Of a DNA stretch of 64,000 bases, positions 25,885 to 34,425 are shown piece by piece. The notes under the pieces are model-generated. The model searched no databases. It was not told where the DNA came from and saw only the letters and a program-made list of their open reading frames with translations. Within the stretch, counting starts at the first letter, position 1, and every line of letters begins with the position of its first letter. This stretch comes from Prosthecodimorpha hirschii (lineage in GTDB: Bacteria > Pseudomonadota > Alphaproteobacteria > Rhizobiales > Ancalomicrobiaceae), in NCBI RefSeq assembly GCF_001305515.1, contig NZ_LJYW01000001.1:3680447-3744446 (forward strand), in the 5' to 3' direction. Both the position numbers and the translations under genes were made by a program.

Positions 25885-27302
25885 ACGCCCCCGTCGTCGC
25901 CAAGGCGCTGCACCATCTGACCGCGGCCGAGGCATCCCGGCTGATCGCCGCCAAGGCCATCTCGCCAGTCGACCTGGTCAAGGCGCTGCTCGCCCGCATC
26001 GAGGCTGTCGAGCCCCGCATCGCGAGCTACATCACCCTCGACGCGGAGGCCGCACTGGCCGCCGCCCGGCGCGCCGAGGCCGAGATCGCGGCCGGCCGCT
26101 GGAAAGGGCCGATGCACGGCATCCCCTTCGCGGTCAAGGACAACTACGACGCCGCCGGCCTGCCGACCACGGCCGGCTCGCGGCTTTCGGAAGGTTGGCC
26201 GCGACCGGATCGCGACGCTGCCCTGGTCGCCCGCATGAAGGCAGCCGGTGCCGTGCTGATGGGCAAGCTGGCCACCTGGGAGTTCGGCACCGGCAATGGC
26301 GGCGAGTATTTCGATCTGCCCTATCCGTCGGCCCGCAATCCCTGGCATCTCGACCATTTTCCGGGCGGCTCGTCGAGCGGGGCCGGCACGGCGGTGGCCG
26401 CCGGGACCGTCACGGTGGCGCTCGGCTCCGACACGACCGGATCGGTGCGACTTCCCGCGGCGGCGACCGGGGTGGTCGGCGTGAAGGGCACCCATGGCCT
26501 GCTGTCCAAGTCCGGCATCCTCGCCAACTGCTATTCGATGGACATTCCCGGGCCGCTGACCTGGACGGTCGAGGATTCCGCTCTGGTCATGAACGCCGTC
26601 GCCGGCCACGATCCGGGCGATCCGACCAGCCTGACGGGTCCGGTGCCGGATTTCCGCGTCGGCCTGAAGCAGGGCGTGGCCGGTTTGCGCATCGGCGTCA
26701 TCCGCTCGTTCGGCCCGGGCATGGCGCCGCCGGATGCCGATCTCGTCGCCGCCTTCGAGGCCGGGCTGGCGGTGCTGGCGGATCTGGGCGCCGTCCTGAT
26801 CGAGACCGATTTTCCGGCCCCGGTCGCGGATTTCTACGCCTGCACCCGGATCATCGGCCCGGTCGAATCGGCGACCATCCACGAGCGCGAACTGCGCGAG
26901 ATGCCCGATCGGATGGGCTTCGCCCTGCGCGACAAGCTGATGTTCGGCGCGCAAGTGCGCGCGGTCGACTACATCGCCGCGCAGCGGCGGCGGCGGGTGC
27001 TGGCCGCCGCCATGACGGCCATGATGGCGCGCTTCGACGCGGTCGTGACCTTCGGGGCGGCCCATGCCGCGCCGCGGCTCGGCGTCGAGCCCGGGATGAC
27101 CGCCTTCACCACCGATACGGCGCTGGTCCCGTTCAACATTTCCGGCCATCCGAGCCTCGTTCAATGCACCGGCTTCAACGCCGCCGGACTGCCGCTGCAC
27201 TGGCAGATCGCGGCCCCGCATCGTGCCGACCCCACCTTGCTCAGGGTCGCGGCCGCCTATGAGGCCGCCACGCCCTGGCGCGACAGGAGACCCGAACCAT
27301 GA
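25881..27302 (+). CDS. Amidase (amidase-signature family)
   Basis: A 473-residue enzyme with Lys86 in GIPFAVKDN, cis-Ser164 in GGSSSGAG and nucleophile Ser188 in GSDTTGSVRLPA; the usual DTGGS reads DTTGS but the nucleophile is kept. It is translationally coupled on both sides (ATGA with the AbrB-family gene and ATGA with the next amidase). The neighbouring amidase at 27299 is its closest relative in the window (both have GRWKGPxHGIPFAVKDNY and a GTGxGExxxDLPxPxARNPW stretch), suggesting a tandem duplication. Confidence 0.92.
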   Translation: MNAPVVAKALHHLTAAEASRLIAAKAISPVDLVKALLARIEAVEPRIASYITLDAEAALAAARRAEAEIAAGRWKGPMHGIPFAVKDNYDAAGLPTTAGSRLSEGWPRPDRDAALVARMKAAGAVLMGKLATWEFGTGNGGEYFDLPYPSARNPWHLDHFPGGSSSGAGTAVAAGTVTVALGSDTTGSVRLPAAATGVVGVKGTHGLLSKSGILANCYSMDIPGPLTWTVEDSALVMNAVAGHDPGDPTSLTGPVPDFRVGLKQGVAGLRIGVIRSFGPGMAPPDADLVAAFEAGLAVLADLGAVLIETDFPAPVADFYACTRIIGPVESATIHERELREMPDRMGFALRDKLMFGAQVRAVDYIAAQRRRRVLAAAMTAMMARFDAVVTFGAAHAAPRLGVEPGMTAFTTDTALVPFNISGHPSLVQCTGFNAAGLPLHWQIAAPHRADPTLLRVAAAYEAATPWRDRRPEP

Positions 27303-28726
27303 CCGCCGTCACGCCCGTCACATCCGCCGATCCGCTCGTCTATCTGACCGTCTCGGAGGCGTCGCGCCTGATCGCGGCACGCAAGCTGTCGCCCGTCGAA
27401 CTGGTCGAGGCCTATCTGGCCCGGATCGATGCGATCGACGACGTGGTGCACAGCTACATCACCGTGCTCGCCGATCGCGCTCGCGCCGCCGCCAGGATTG
27501 CCGAAGCCGAGGTCCTGGCCGGCCGCTGGAAGGGGCCGCTGCACGGCATCCCCTTCGCGGTCAAGGACAATTACCACGTGAAGGGCGTCAAGACGACCGG
27601 CGGCTCGCGGCTGATGCTCGACTATGTCGCCGACGAGACCTCGACCGCGATCGAGAAGCTGGAGGCGGCGGGCGCGATCCTGCTCGGCAAGCTGAACACC
27701 TGGGAATATGGCACCGGCACCGGTGAGATCTATCATGATCTGCCGTTCCCGCTGGCCCGCAATCCGTGGAATCCGGCCCGCCACACCGGCGGTTCGTCGA
27801 CCGGCGCCGGCGTCGCGGTGGCGGCCGGCACGGCCATGTTCGCGCTCGGCTCCGACACCGGCGGCTCGGTCCGGCTGCCGGCGGCGGCAACCGGCGTCTA
27901 CGGCATGAAGGCGACCTACGGGCTGATGAGCCGTGCGGGCTGCCTGCCGAACTGCTGGTCGCTCGACGTGGTCGGGCCGCTGACCTGGACGGCGGAGGAC
28001 AATGCCACGGTCGCGCAGGTGATGGCCGGCTACGACCCGCGCGACCCGCAATCCGCCGACGTGCCGTCCTACGACCTGATGGCCGGCTTCGACATGGGTC
28101 TGAAGGGCCTGACCATCGGGGTGGTGCGCGACCTCGGCGCCGACGCGCCGTCGATGGATCCGGACATCGTGACGAAGCTCGCCGAAACCGAGGTCCTGCT
28201 GTCCGAACTCGGCGCCACCGTGGTCGAGATCGCCCTGCCGGCGCCGCTGTCCAAGTACCGGTCGGTGACCGGCACCATCAACTGGGCCGAGAGCCTGTCG
28301 ATCCACGAGCAGGATTTCATGGAGCGCAGCCACCTGATGGGCAAGGCGCTCAAGGACAAGATGACCTCCGGCTTCACGGTCCGGGCCGTCGACTATGTCG
28401 CGGCGACCCGCTACCGGCGCCAGCTGGCGGTCACCACCGATGCGGTCATTCGGACGGTCGACGCGGTGCTGGCGCCCTGCACCTTCATCACCGCACCGAC
28501 CTTCGAGGACCAGGAGCGGCTGGTCAAATTCACCTTCGGCTCGGCGACCTCGATCTTCAACGTCACCGGCCATCCGGCCATCTCGATTCCGACCGGCTTC
28601 GACCGCGACGGCATGCCGACCTCGGCGCAGATCGTCGGCCGCTACTTCGACGAGGCGACCACCTACCGGGTCGCCCGTGCTCTCGAGAAGGCTGCCGGAA
28701 CGCGCGGCCTGCGTCCCGCGCTCTGA
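27299..28726 (+). CDS. Amidase (amidase-signature family)
   Basis: A 475-residue enzyme with Lys89 in GIPFAVKDN, cis-Ser166 in GGSSTGAG and Ser190 in GSDTGGSVRLPA. Very similar to the preceding amidase at 25881, with which it overlaps by 4 nt. The small GatC/AtzG-like gene at 28803 follows, so either this amidase or the one at 29018 could use that partner. Cytoplasmic; amide substrate unknown. Confidence 0.93.
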   Translation: MTAVTPVTSADPLVYLTVSEASRLIAARKLSPVELVEAYLARIDAIDDVVHSYITVLADRARAAARIAEAEVLAGRWKGPLHGIPFAVKDNYHVKGVKTTGGSRLMLDYVADETSTAIEKLEAAGAILLGKLNTWEYGTGTGEIYHDLPFPLARNPWNPARHTGGSSTGAGVAVAAGTAMFALGSDTGGSVRLPAAATGVYGMKATYGLMSRAGCLPNCWSLDVVGPLTWTAEDNATVAQVMAGYDPRDPQSADVPSYDLMAGFDMGLKGLTIGVVRDLGADAPSMDPDIVTKLAETEVLLSELGATVVEIALPAPLSKYRSVTGTINWAESLSIHEQDFMERSHLMGKALKDKMTSGFTVRAVDYVAATRYRRQLAVTTDAVIRTVDAVLAPCTFITAPTFEDQERLVKFTFGSATSIFNVTGHPAISIPTGFDRDGMPTSAQIVGRYFDEATTYRVARALEKAAGTRGLRPAL

Positions 28727-28802
28727 CGCCCGCCCCGAAACCGTCCGCCCCGAACCGCCGCCCCGAACCGTCCGCATCGTCGATCCCATCGAGGAGACCG
28801 CC

Positions 28803-29000
28803 ATGTCCGACTTTCCCGCCTGGACCCAGGACGAGATCAACGCCTTCGCGGCCCGCTACGGGCTCGCCAACCTGACCCCCGACCATCTCGCGCGGATGCG
28901 CGAACTGGCCGATCGCGTGTCGGCCGCCGGCCGGGCGATCCCGCGCATGCCGTCCAAGGGCGACGAGCCGGCCAGCACCTTCCGCGTTCCCTTGGCCTGA
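28803..29000 (+). CDS. Small AtzG/GatC-like amidase partner
   Basis: A 65-residue protein, MSDFPAWTQDEINAFAARYG at the start and DEPASTFRVPLA at the end, preceded by GAGGAG. Its helical middle (LTPDHLARMRELADRVSAAG) resembles GatC/AtzG-type helices. It sits between two amidase genes, 17 nt before the one at 29018, and is read as that amidase's accessory subunit. Confidence 0.78.
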   Translation: MSDFPAWTQDEINAFAARYGLANLTPDHLARMRELADRVSAAGRAIPRMPSKGDEPASTFRVPLA

Positions 29001-29017
29001 AAGATGAGGATCCGACC

Positions 29018-30352
29018 ATGAATGCTCCGGTGAAATCTCCGACGCAGCCCTGGCAGATGTCGGCGGCGGAAGCCTCGACGCTGATCCAGGCGCGCGCTCT
29101 CAGTGCCGAGGAACTGACCCGCTCCTGCCTCGACCGCATCGCCGCCCGCAATGCCGACGTGAAGGCCTGGATCTGGCTCGATCCCGAGCGCGCCATCCGC
29201 AAGGCCAAGGAACTCGACAAGGTGCTGATCCATGCCGGCCCGAAGAGCCGCCTCCACGGCATCCCCTTCGGCGTCAAGGACATGATCGACACGGCCGAAA
29301 TGCCGACGACCAACAATTCCCCGATCTATCCCGACAACCAGCCGTCTCACGACGCGCAGGTCGTCCGCATCATGAAGGCGGCCGGGGCCTTCGTGATGGG
29401 CAAGTGCGACACGGTCGAATTCGCCGCCGGCGGCCGCAAGGCGCTGACCCGCAACCCGCACGATTTTGCCCGCACGCCCGGCGGTTCGTCGTCCGGGTCG
29501 GGGGCGGCGGTCGGCGACGGCCAGGTGCCGATCGCCTTCGGCACCCAGACGGGCGGATCGCATATCCGGCCGGCCAGCTTCAACGGTGCCTACGGCATCA
29601 AGCCGACCCACAACACCTTTTCGTGGTCGGGCGCGCGCCATCTCTCGCCGACGCTCGACACGCTCGGCTGGTACGGCCGATCCGTCGACGACCTGGTCAT
29701 GGTCGCCGAGGCCGCCCGGATGATCGGCATCGACGCCATGCCGGCCGTCGCCGTCAAGGGACTGAAGGTCGGCTTCGCCAAGACGCACAATTGGCCCAAG
29801 GCCGAGGAGGGGACGATCGGCGCCATGGAGCGGGCGGTCCGGCTCCTGACGGAGGCCGGGGCGATCGTCACCGATCTCGATCTGCCGGAACCCTTCGCCG
29901 ACCTGAACACGGCGCAGCATATCGTCATGAATGGCGAAGGCCGGGTGCAGTTCCTGGCCGACTATGTCCAGAACTACGACCTGCTGCATGAGGACTTCCG
30001 CAAGAAGGTCGAGAATTTCGACGGCATCACGCCCGAGAAGCTGCTCTGGGCTTTGGATCTTGCGGCGGCGTGCCGGCCGGTCTTCGACAAGCTGTTCGGC
30101 GCGGACCTGGACGTGATCCTGACGCCTTCGGCCTGCGGCGAGGCGCCGTTCAAGCCGTCCGAGACGACCGGCGATCCCGCCTTCAACTCGATGTGGACGC
30201 TGCTTCACGTGCCGACCGTCAACATTCCGGGGCATCTCGGTCCGAACGGACTGCCGGTCGGTGTGACGCTCGCCGGTCCCCGCCTCGGCGATGCGCGGCT
30301 TCTGGCGATCGCCAAGGCGGTCGCGCCGGTGCTCGATCCGAAGGCCGCCTGA
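29018..30352 (+). CDS. Amidase (amidase-signature family), divergent type
   Basis: A 444-residue enzyme, shorter than the others. Lys87 is in GIPFGVKDM, cis-Ser157 in GGSSSGSG and Ser181 in GTQTGGSHIRPA, so the triad is intact though the motif around the nucleophile is unusual (TQTGGSH in place of SDTGGSI). The C-terminus lacks part of the substrate-side region found in the other amidases. It is the last gene of the rightward unit and follows the small partner gene at 28803. The altered pocket suggests a different amide substrate. Confidence 0.9.
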   Translation: MNAPVKSPTQPWQMSAAEASTLIQARALSAEELTRSCLDRIAARNADVKAWIWLDPERAIRKAKELDKVLIHAGPKSRLHGIPFGVKDMIDTAEMPTTNNSPIYPDNQPSHDAQVVRIMKAAGAFVMGKCDTVEFAAGGRKALTRNPHDFARTPGGSSSGSGAAVGDGQVPIAFGTQTGGSHIRPASFNGAYGIKPTHNTFSWSGARHLSPTLDTLGWYGRSVDDLVMVAEAARMIGIDAMPAVAVKGLKVGFAKTHNWPKAEEGTIGAMERAVRLLTEAGAIVTDLDLPEPFADLNTAQHIVMNGEGRVQFLADYVQNYDLLHEDFRKKVENFDGITPEKLLWALDLAAACRPVFDKLFGADLDVILTPSACGEAPFKPSETTGDPAFNSMWTLLHVPTVNIPGHLGPNGLPVGVTLAGPRLGDARLLAIAKAVAPVLDPKAA

Positions 30353-30776
30353 GCGCATCCCGGCCGGGCCGTGGTCTGTCCGGGCCATCCTCCGGGCAGG
30401 ACCGCCGGTGCGCGCGTGGTGCGCCGCGCCCCGGGATCGATGCTGAGGTCCGGTATCGTTTCGGCAGTGGCCGGCCTGAAAATAACGTTCTTGTGATTCG
30501 ATCGTGATCGGTCTGTCCGAAGAAGACCGAATGCCGGCCGTGGTCGTGATCGTCGATCTACGTGACTGCATTAAGCCATGAATCCATATCACGTTTCCGG
30601 CGCTCCAGTATTCGATTAAAATGATTGATGAATTGCCCGTGAAGCGCGTTCGTAACTGCCGAGTGACCGGTGATGTAAGGAAAATAACAGTTCCGCTCGA
30701 CCATCCTCCTGTCGTCGCGGAAGGCACCCGGCCGGTTCGGCGCGGGGGCAGACGATGCGAAAAGGAGGGCAACGCG
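30353..30776. other. Intergenic region, no gene seen
   Basis: This 424-bp stretch after the last amidase is less G+C-rich from about 30475 to 30700. It likely holds the end of the amidase transcript and the promoter of the small exported protein at 30777. I see no clear terminator hairpin with a U-tract and no convincing reading frame with a ribosome site. Confidence 0.5.
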
Positions 30777-31283
30777 ATGCATTCGAAGACGGGTCTGGCG
30801 GCAATGGCGCTGGCTGCAGCGGTGGCACTTTCGGCGATGGCCGCGGCGCCGTCCGAGGCGCTCGCCAAGAAGGGCGGCAGCGGCAGCGGCAGTGGTGGCA
30901 GCGGGGGTGGCAGCAGCAGCGGCGACGTGCGCTACACCTGCCGCGCGACCGGCGCGCCCGACATCAGCATGCAGGCGCGCTGGGAAGTGAAGAAGGGCCG
31001 CAAGCGCTTCCGCGTCGAGTTCGAGGCCGCCACGGGCGGCGCCTATACGGTCGGCCAGATTATGACCGTCGCGGTCGGACCGGTCGAGACCGCGCTCGAC
31101 GTGGGGTCCGCGGCGCTTGAGGTGATCGGCGCCGATCTGGTCTTCGAACTGGGCTTCGACAGCAAGGCGCAGTCCGGCGGCGACAATCTCGCCTTTCCGC
31201 CGAACTTTCCGACCATCACGGCCGCAACCGACGTGACCGTGAAGACCGGCGGCACCGCAGTGCTCGGCTGCACGCTGCGCTAA
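30777..31283 (+). CDS. Small exported Gly/Ser-rich protein of unknown function
   Basis: A 168-residue protein with a Sec signal peptide (HSKTGLAAMALAAAVALSAM, cleavage probably near ALA-KK at residue 30). A Gly/Ser linker (SGSGSGGSGGGSSSG) precedes a compact domain of about 115 residues with two cysteines, one at each end (YTCRAT and VLGCTLR), which may form a disulfide that closes a beta-sandwich. The start has AAGGAGG 8 nt upstream. Likely periplasmic or secreted. I do not recognise the domain. Confidence 0.82.
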   Translation: MHSKTGLAAMALAAAVALSAMAAAPSEALAKKGGSGSGSGGSGGGSSSGDVRYTCRATGAPDISMQARWEVKKGRKRFRVEFEAATGGAYTVGQIMTVAVGPVETALDVGSAALEVIGADLVFELGFDSKAQSGGDNLAFPPNFPTITAATDVTVKTGGTAVLGCTLR

Positions 31284-31349
31284 AGTGCAGTCCGATCACG
31301 GCGCACCGCTCCGATAGGGAACGGCGTGCGCGATCCGGGACTGCCCGCG

Positions 31350-31381
31350 CCGTCATCCGATCCCTTCAGATCGGATGACGG
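31350..31381. terminator. Perfect 13-bp hairpin after the exported-protein gene
   Basis: Arms CCGTCATCCGATC and GATCGGATGACGG pair perfectly around the 6-nt loop CCTTCA, 66 bp after the stop at 31283 and between convergent genes. No U-tract follows, so termination strength is uncertain, but position and symmetry support a terminator role on both strands. Confidence 0.65.
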
Positions 31382-31390
31382 ACCCGGCGG

Positions 31391-31449
31391 CGCCATCGCA
31401 GGGCGGGCGCCGCCGCAAGGAGGACGCCATCGCAAGGCGGGTGCCGCCG
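31391..31449. repeat. Imperfect direct repeat, two 25-bp copies
   Basis: Two copies of a 25-bp sequence beginning CGCCATCGCARGGCGGGYGC, at 31391-31415 and 31425-31449, differ at two positions. They lie between convergent genes next to the hairpins. No function seen. Confidence 0.75.
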
Positions 31450-31466
31450 GCTCCCGCCGCCGGCAC
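31441..31466 (-). terminator. Weak hairpin downstream of the CbiM-like gene
   Basis: A GTGCCG/CGGCAC stem with a G+C-rich interior lies 10 nt beyond the stop of the leftward CbiM-like gene. It lacks a U-tract and is only a candidate terminator. Confidence 0.35.
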
Positions 31467-31475
31467 GGTCGAAGA

Positions 31476-32153
31476 TCAGGCCGGCTGATGCAGGCGGAAA
31501 TTGAACAGCGGGCCGGTCGAATAGCGGTGAAGGGCCTTGGCGACGGCCAGCGTGCCGAGGTCGGCGAGCGGCTCGATGATGATCACGCTCATATAGGCCA
31601 GCCCGAAACTGCCCACCTCGGAGATCGTCTCCGCCGTGAAGCCGTGGCCGTAGAAGGCCCAGAAGGCGACCCAGCACACGATGCCGCCCTGGAACAGCGT
31701 CGAGAGCGCCAGCGCCTGCCCATATTTCAGGTCGACATAGGGTGTTGCCGGCGCAATGATCCGCCGTGCCATCAGGTTGACGGCATAGAGCGGCACCAGC
31801 AGCGTCGTGACGTTCATGCCGTATTGCGGCAGATCCGTCGGCGCGAACAGAAGGCCCTGGATCAGGAGCCCGGCCGCCAGGCCGATCGCTGCGGCTCCGG
31901 CCCCGAACAGCAGGAGAAGCGTCGAGCCGAGGATCAGATGGACCTCGGAGACGCCGACCGGGTGGTGCGGCAGAACCTCGAAGAACGAGAAGACGAGGCC
32001 GGTCGTCACGACCGAGCGCAGAGCGAGCGGCAGAAGGCCGGTCGAGCGCGCATCGTCGGCCGCCATCTTGGCGGCAAGGCCGAAGGACGCCACGGCCGTG
32101 GCATAGCTGAGAACGAGCTTGGCGCCGTCGACGACGCCGGGTTCGATATGCAT
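31476..32153 (-). CDS. cbiM: CbiM-like cobalt energy-coupling-factor transporter component
   Basis: A 225-residue polytopic membrane protein with about six to seven hydrophobic segments. It begins MHIEPGVVDG, the conserved Met-His N-terminus that binds metal in CbiM/NikM, and contains FSFFEVLPHHPVGVSEVHLI and GTLLLLFGAGAAAIGLAAGL-like features of the family. The start at 32153 is fixed by this motif and by AGGGG upstream. It is preceded by a cobalamin riboswitch, so it should import cobalt for vitamin B12 synthesis and be shut off when B12 is plentiful. No cbiN, cbiQ or cbiO gene is adjacent. Confidence 0.9.
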   Translation of the reverse strand: MHIEPGVVDGAKLVLSYATAVASFGLAAKMAADDARSTGLLPLALRSVVTTGLVFSFFEVLPHHPVGVSEVHLILGSTLLLLFGAGAAAIGLAAGLLIQGLLFAPTDLPQYGMNVTTLLVPLYAVNLMARRIIAPATPYVDLKYGQALALSTLFQGGIVCWVAFWAFYGHGFTAETISEVGSFGLAYMSVIIIEPLADLGTLAVAKALHRYSTGPLFNFRLHQPA

Positions 32154-32214
32154 GGGTTTTCCCCTGGGCCGTGCCCGCCGCACGGTCGATATGGATGGAC
32201 CGGTGCGAAGGCAG

Positions 32215-32375
32215 GGTTGCACCGACCGAGGCAGGTTTCCCGGCTCGCGGCACTCGTCCCGCCACCCCTTCCCAGCCCGCGGGCCAGTGGGATTCGTGGC
32301 AGACCGCCGCTTACGGTCGCGGGGGCGGCTGCGGCTTCGGATCGCTCCTGACCGCATTCCCTCTCGGGCGGAGAA
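32215..32375 (-). promoter_or_regulatory. Cobalamin (AdoCbl) riboswitch
   Basis: On the minus strand the conserved elements run in the right order: the GCAGCCGCCCCCGCGACCGT core, CCACTGG, GGGAAGG, and the B12-box form GCCGGGAAACCTGCC (around 32230-32244). It ends about 60 nt before the CbiM-like start codon. Boundaries are approximate. Class expected: AdoCbl/cobalamin-responsive, repressing the downstream transporter. Confidence 0.92.
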
Positions 32376-32591
32376 AATCCGCCCTCACCTCAGCCCGGAC
32401 AGTATTCACGCGTCGGACCGGGGCGGCAAGATGCCGATCGGCCGGGTCGGACCATCCGCAAACGCTGGCCTCGCCGGCCCGGTGGAAAGTGCCGGAGGCC
32501 GGTTCGGCCGCGCGCGGGCGGCGTGTTCAGGGTGGCGGGGTCGGGCCGGATGGCCTTGAATTCGGATGCGGCGAATCGCGGAGACGGGACC

Positions 32592-33155
32592 ATGGATGTC
32601 GAGCAAGGCGAAGCCCTGATCGAGACGTTGCGGCAGCGTTTTGCGGCGAACATGCAGCGCCATCCGGCCGTCGTGTGGCCTGTCGTCGAACAGAAGCTGC
32701 GCGCCGCTCCTGCCGGCCTGAAGTCGCTCTTCGCCATGGAGCGGACCGGCGGCGAGCCGGATGTCGTCGGGCTCGACGGTGCCGCCGGGCTCGACGGCGC
32801 CGCCGGGACGATCGTCTTCTGCGATTGCGCACCCGAAAGCCCGACCGGCCGGCGCAGTCTCTGTTACGACCGCGCCGCGCTCGATGCACGCAAGGAGAAC
32901 AAGCCGGCCGGCAGCGCCCTCGACATGGCCGCCGCGATGGGCATCGAAATTCTCACGGAACGGCAGTATCGCGACCTGCAGGCCTTCGGCCCGTTCGACC
33001 GCAAGACGTCGAGCTGGATCGCTACCCCGGACAGCATCCGGAAGCTCGGCGGCGCCTTGTTCTGCGACCGCCGTTACGATCAGGTCTTCGTCTACCACAA
33101 CGGCGCCGAATCCTATTACGCCGCCAGAGGGTTCCGCGGCCGGCTCACGCTCTGA
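32592..33155 (+). CDS. DUF4256-family protein
   Basis: A 187-residue cytoplasmic protein of unknown function, with recognisable DUF4256 blocks: LKSLFAMERTGGEPDVVG, ESPTGRRSLCYDRAALDARK, DMAAAMGIEILTERQYRDLQ, KTSSWIATP and the C-terminal YHNGAESYYAARGFRGRL. Length fits the family. A duplicated GLDGAA stretch (near residues 62-72) is a small local repeat. The ATG at 32592 follows GGAGACGGGACC. It is a single gene between the divergent riboswitch-CbiM unit and the convergent M20 gene. Confidence 0.9.
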   Translation: MDVEQGEALIETLRQRFAANMQRHPAVVWPVVEQKLRAAPAGLKSLFAMERTGGEPDVVGLDGAAGLDGAAGTIVFCDCAPESPTGRRSLCYDRAALDARKENKPAGSALDMAAAMGIEILTERQYRDLQAFGPFDRKTSSWIATPDSIRKLGGALFCDRRYDQVFVYHNGAESYYAARGFRGRLTL

Positions 33156-33225
33156 CGAGCGCCGGCGACACCGGGGGACGGGCGAGCTTCAGGCTGTCCG
33201 CCCGACCCGCCCCGGCGGGATCGTG

Positions 33226-34401
33226 TCAGGCCGGGGCGAGCTTGCGTTCGGCGAGCGCCACCCAGACGGCGGCGCCGAGCGGCAGGGCGTCGTCGTTGAA
33301 ATCGTAGCGCGGGGAATGCAGGCCGGCCGTGTGGTTCGGGGTGCCCTGGCCGACCCACAGATAGGCGCCCGGCCGCTCGTTCAGCATGAAGGCGAAATCC
33401 TCCGCCCCCATGCTCGGCTCGACCGTCTCCTCCAGCACGAGGCCCGGCATGTCGCGCAGCACGCCCTGGACGAAGCGCGCCTCGTCGGCATCGTTGATGG
33501 TCGGCGGATAGCGGCGCTGGTAGTCGATCGTCACCGTGCAGCCCATCGCGGCGGCGACACCCTCGGCGATCGCCCGCAGCCGGGTTTCGATCAGGTCGCC
33601 GACAGCCGGGTCGAACCAGCGCACGGTGCCGGTCATCCGGCAGGAATCCGGGATCACGTTCCAGGCGTCGCCGCCATGGACGGTGGTCACCGAGACGACC
33701 GAGGAGGCCATCGGCGAGACGTTGCGCGACGCGATGGTCTGCAGCGCGCTGCCGATCTGGAACAGGCAGGCGATCGGGTCGATGCCCTGGTGCGGCATGC
33801 CGCCATGGGCGCCTCGGCCGGTCACGGTGATGTCGAAGATGCCGAAGGCGGCCATCATGGCGCCCGTGGTCAGGCCGGCGCGGCCGAGCGGCAGGCCCGG
33901 CCAGTTGTGCATGCCGAACACGGAATCGACCGGGAACTCGTGGAACAGGCCGTCGGCGATCATGCGCGCCGCGCCGCCCTCGTTCTCCTCGGCCGGCTGG
34001 AAGATGAAATGCACCGTGCCGTCGAGCGCCTCGCTGCGGGCGAGGCGGCGGGCGGCAGCGAGCAGCATGGCCATGTGGCCGTCATGCCCGCAGGCATGCA
34101 TGCGCCCGGGCCGGGTCGATGCGTAGGCGACGCCGCTCGCCTCCTCGATGGCGAGCGCGTCCATGTCGGCGCGCAGGCCGATGACGCGCGAAGAGGTACC
34201 GCGCCGCAGCGTGCCGACCACGCCGGTGCCGCCGAGGCCGGTGCGGACCTCGAGGCCGAATTCCTTCAGCCGGGCCGCCACGAAGGCCGAGGTGTCGTGC
34301 TCCTCGTAGGCGATCTCGGGGATCCGATGCAGGGCCCGCCGCCAGGTGACGGCATCCTCGATCTCTTCGTTGGAAAAGGTGATGGACGGAATGGCGTTCA
34401 T
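33226..34401 (-). CDS. M20-family amidohydrolase (hippurate-hydrolase-like)
   Basis: A 391-residue zinc-dependent hydrolase of the M20D group (hippurate hydrolase, IAA-amino acid hydrolase, N-acyl-amino-acid amidohydrolases). Metal and catalytic residues are visible: Cys104 and His106 in MHACGHDGHM, Glu138-Glu139 in QPAEEN, His165 in GMHNW, and a C-terminal His in TAGLHSPRYDFND. It removes an acyl or carbamoyl group from an amino acid by hydrolysing an amide bond. It is the last gene of the leftward liv-type operon, 24 nt after the hydrolase at 34426, and probably performs the final step on the imported compound. Confidence 0.93.
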   Translation of the reverse strand: MNAIPSITFSNEEIEDAVTWRRALHRIPEIAYEEHDTSAFVAARLKEFGLEVRTGLGGTGVVGTLRRGTSSRVIGLRADMDALAIEEASGVAYASTRPGRMHACGHDGHMAMLLAAARRLARSEALDGTVHFIFQPAEENEGGAARMIADGLFHEFPVDSVFGMHNWPGLPLGRAGLTTGAMMAAFGIFDITVTGRGAHGGMPHQGIDPIACLFQIGSALQTIASRNVSPMASSVVSVTTVHGGDAWNVIPDSCRMTGTVRWFDPAVGDLIETRLRAIAEGVAAAMGCTVTIDYQRRYPPTINDADEARFVQGVLRDMPGLVLEETVEPSMGAEDFAFMLNERPGAYLWVGQGTPNHTAGLHSPRYDFNDDALPLGAAVWVALAERKLAPA

Positions 34402-34425
34402 GGCGGGACCTTCGGTTCGGACGGC

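Noticed and set aside
30558-30782. 74-residue leftward frame before the exported-protein gene
   Set aside because: No ribosome site and it overlaps the start of the well-supported rightward gene.
33208-33238. CGCCCCGGC/GCCGGGGCG inverted repeat around the M20 stop codon
   Set aside because: A 9-bp stem with a 13-nt loop that contains the stop codon and no U-tract; common in high-GC DNA, so not listed as a terminator.
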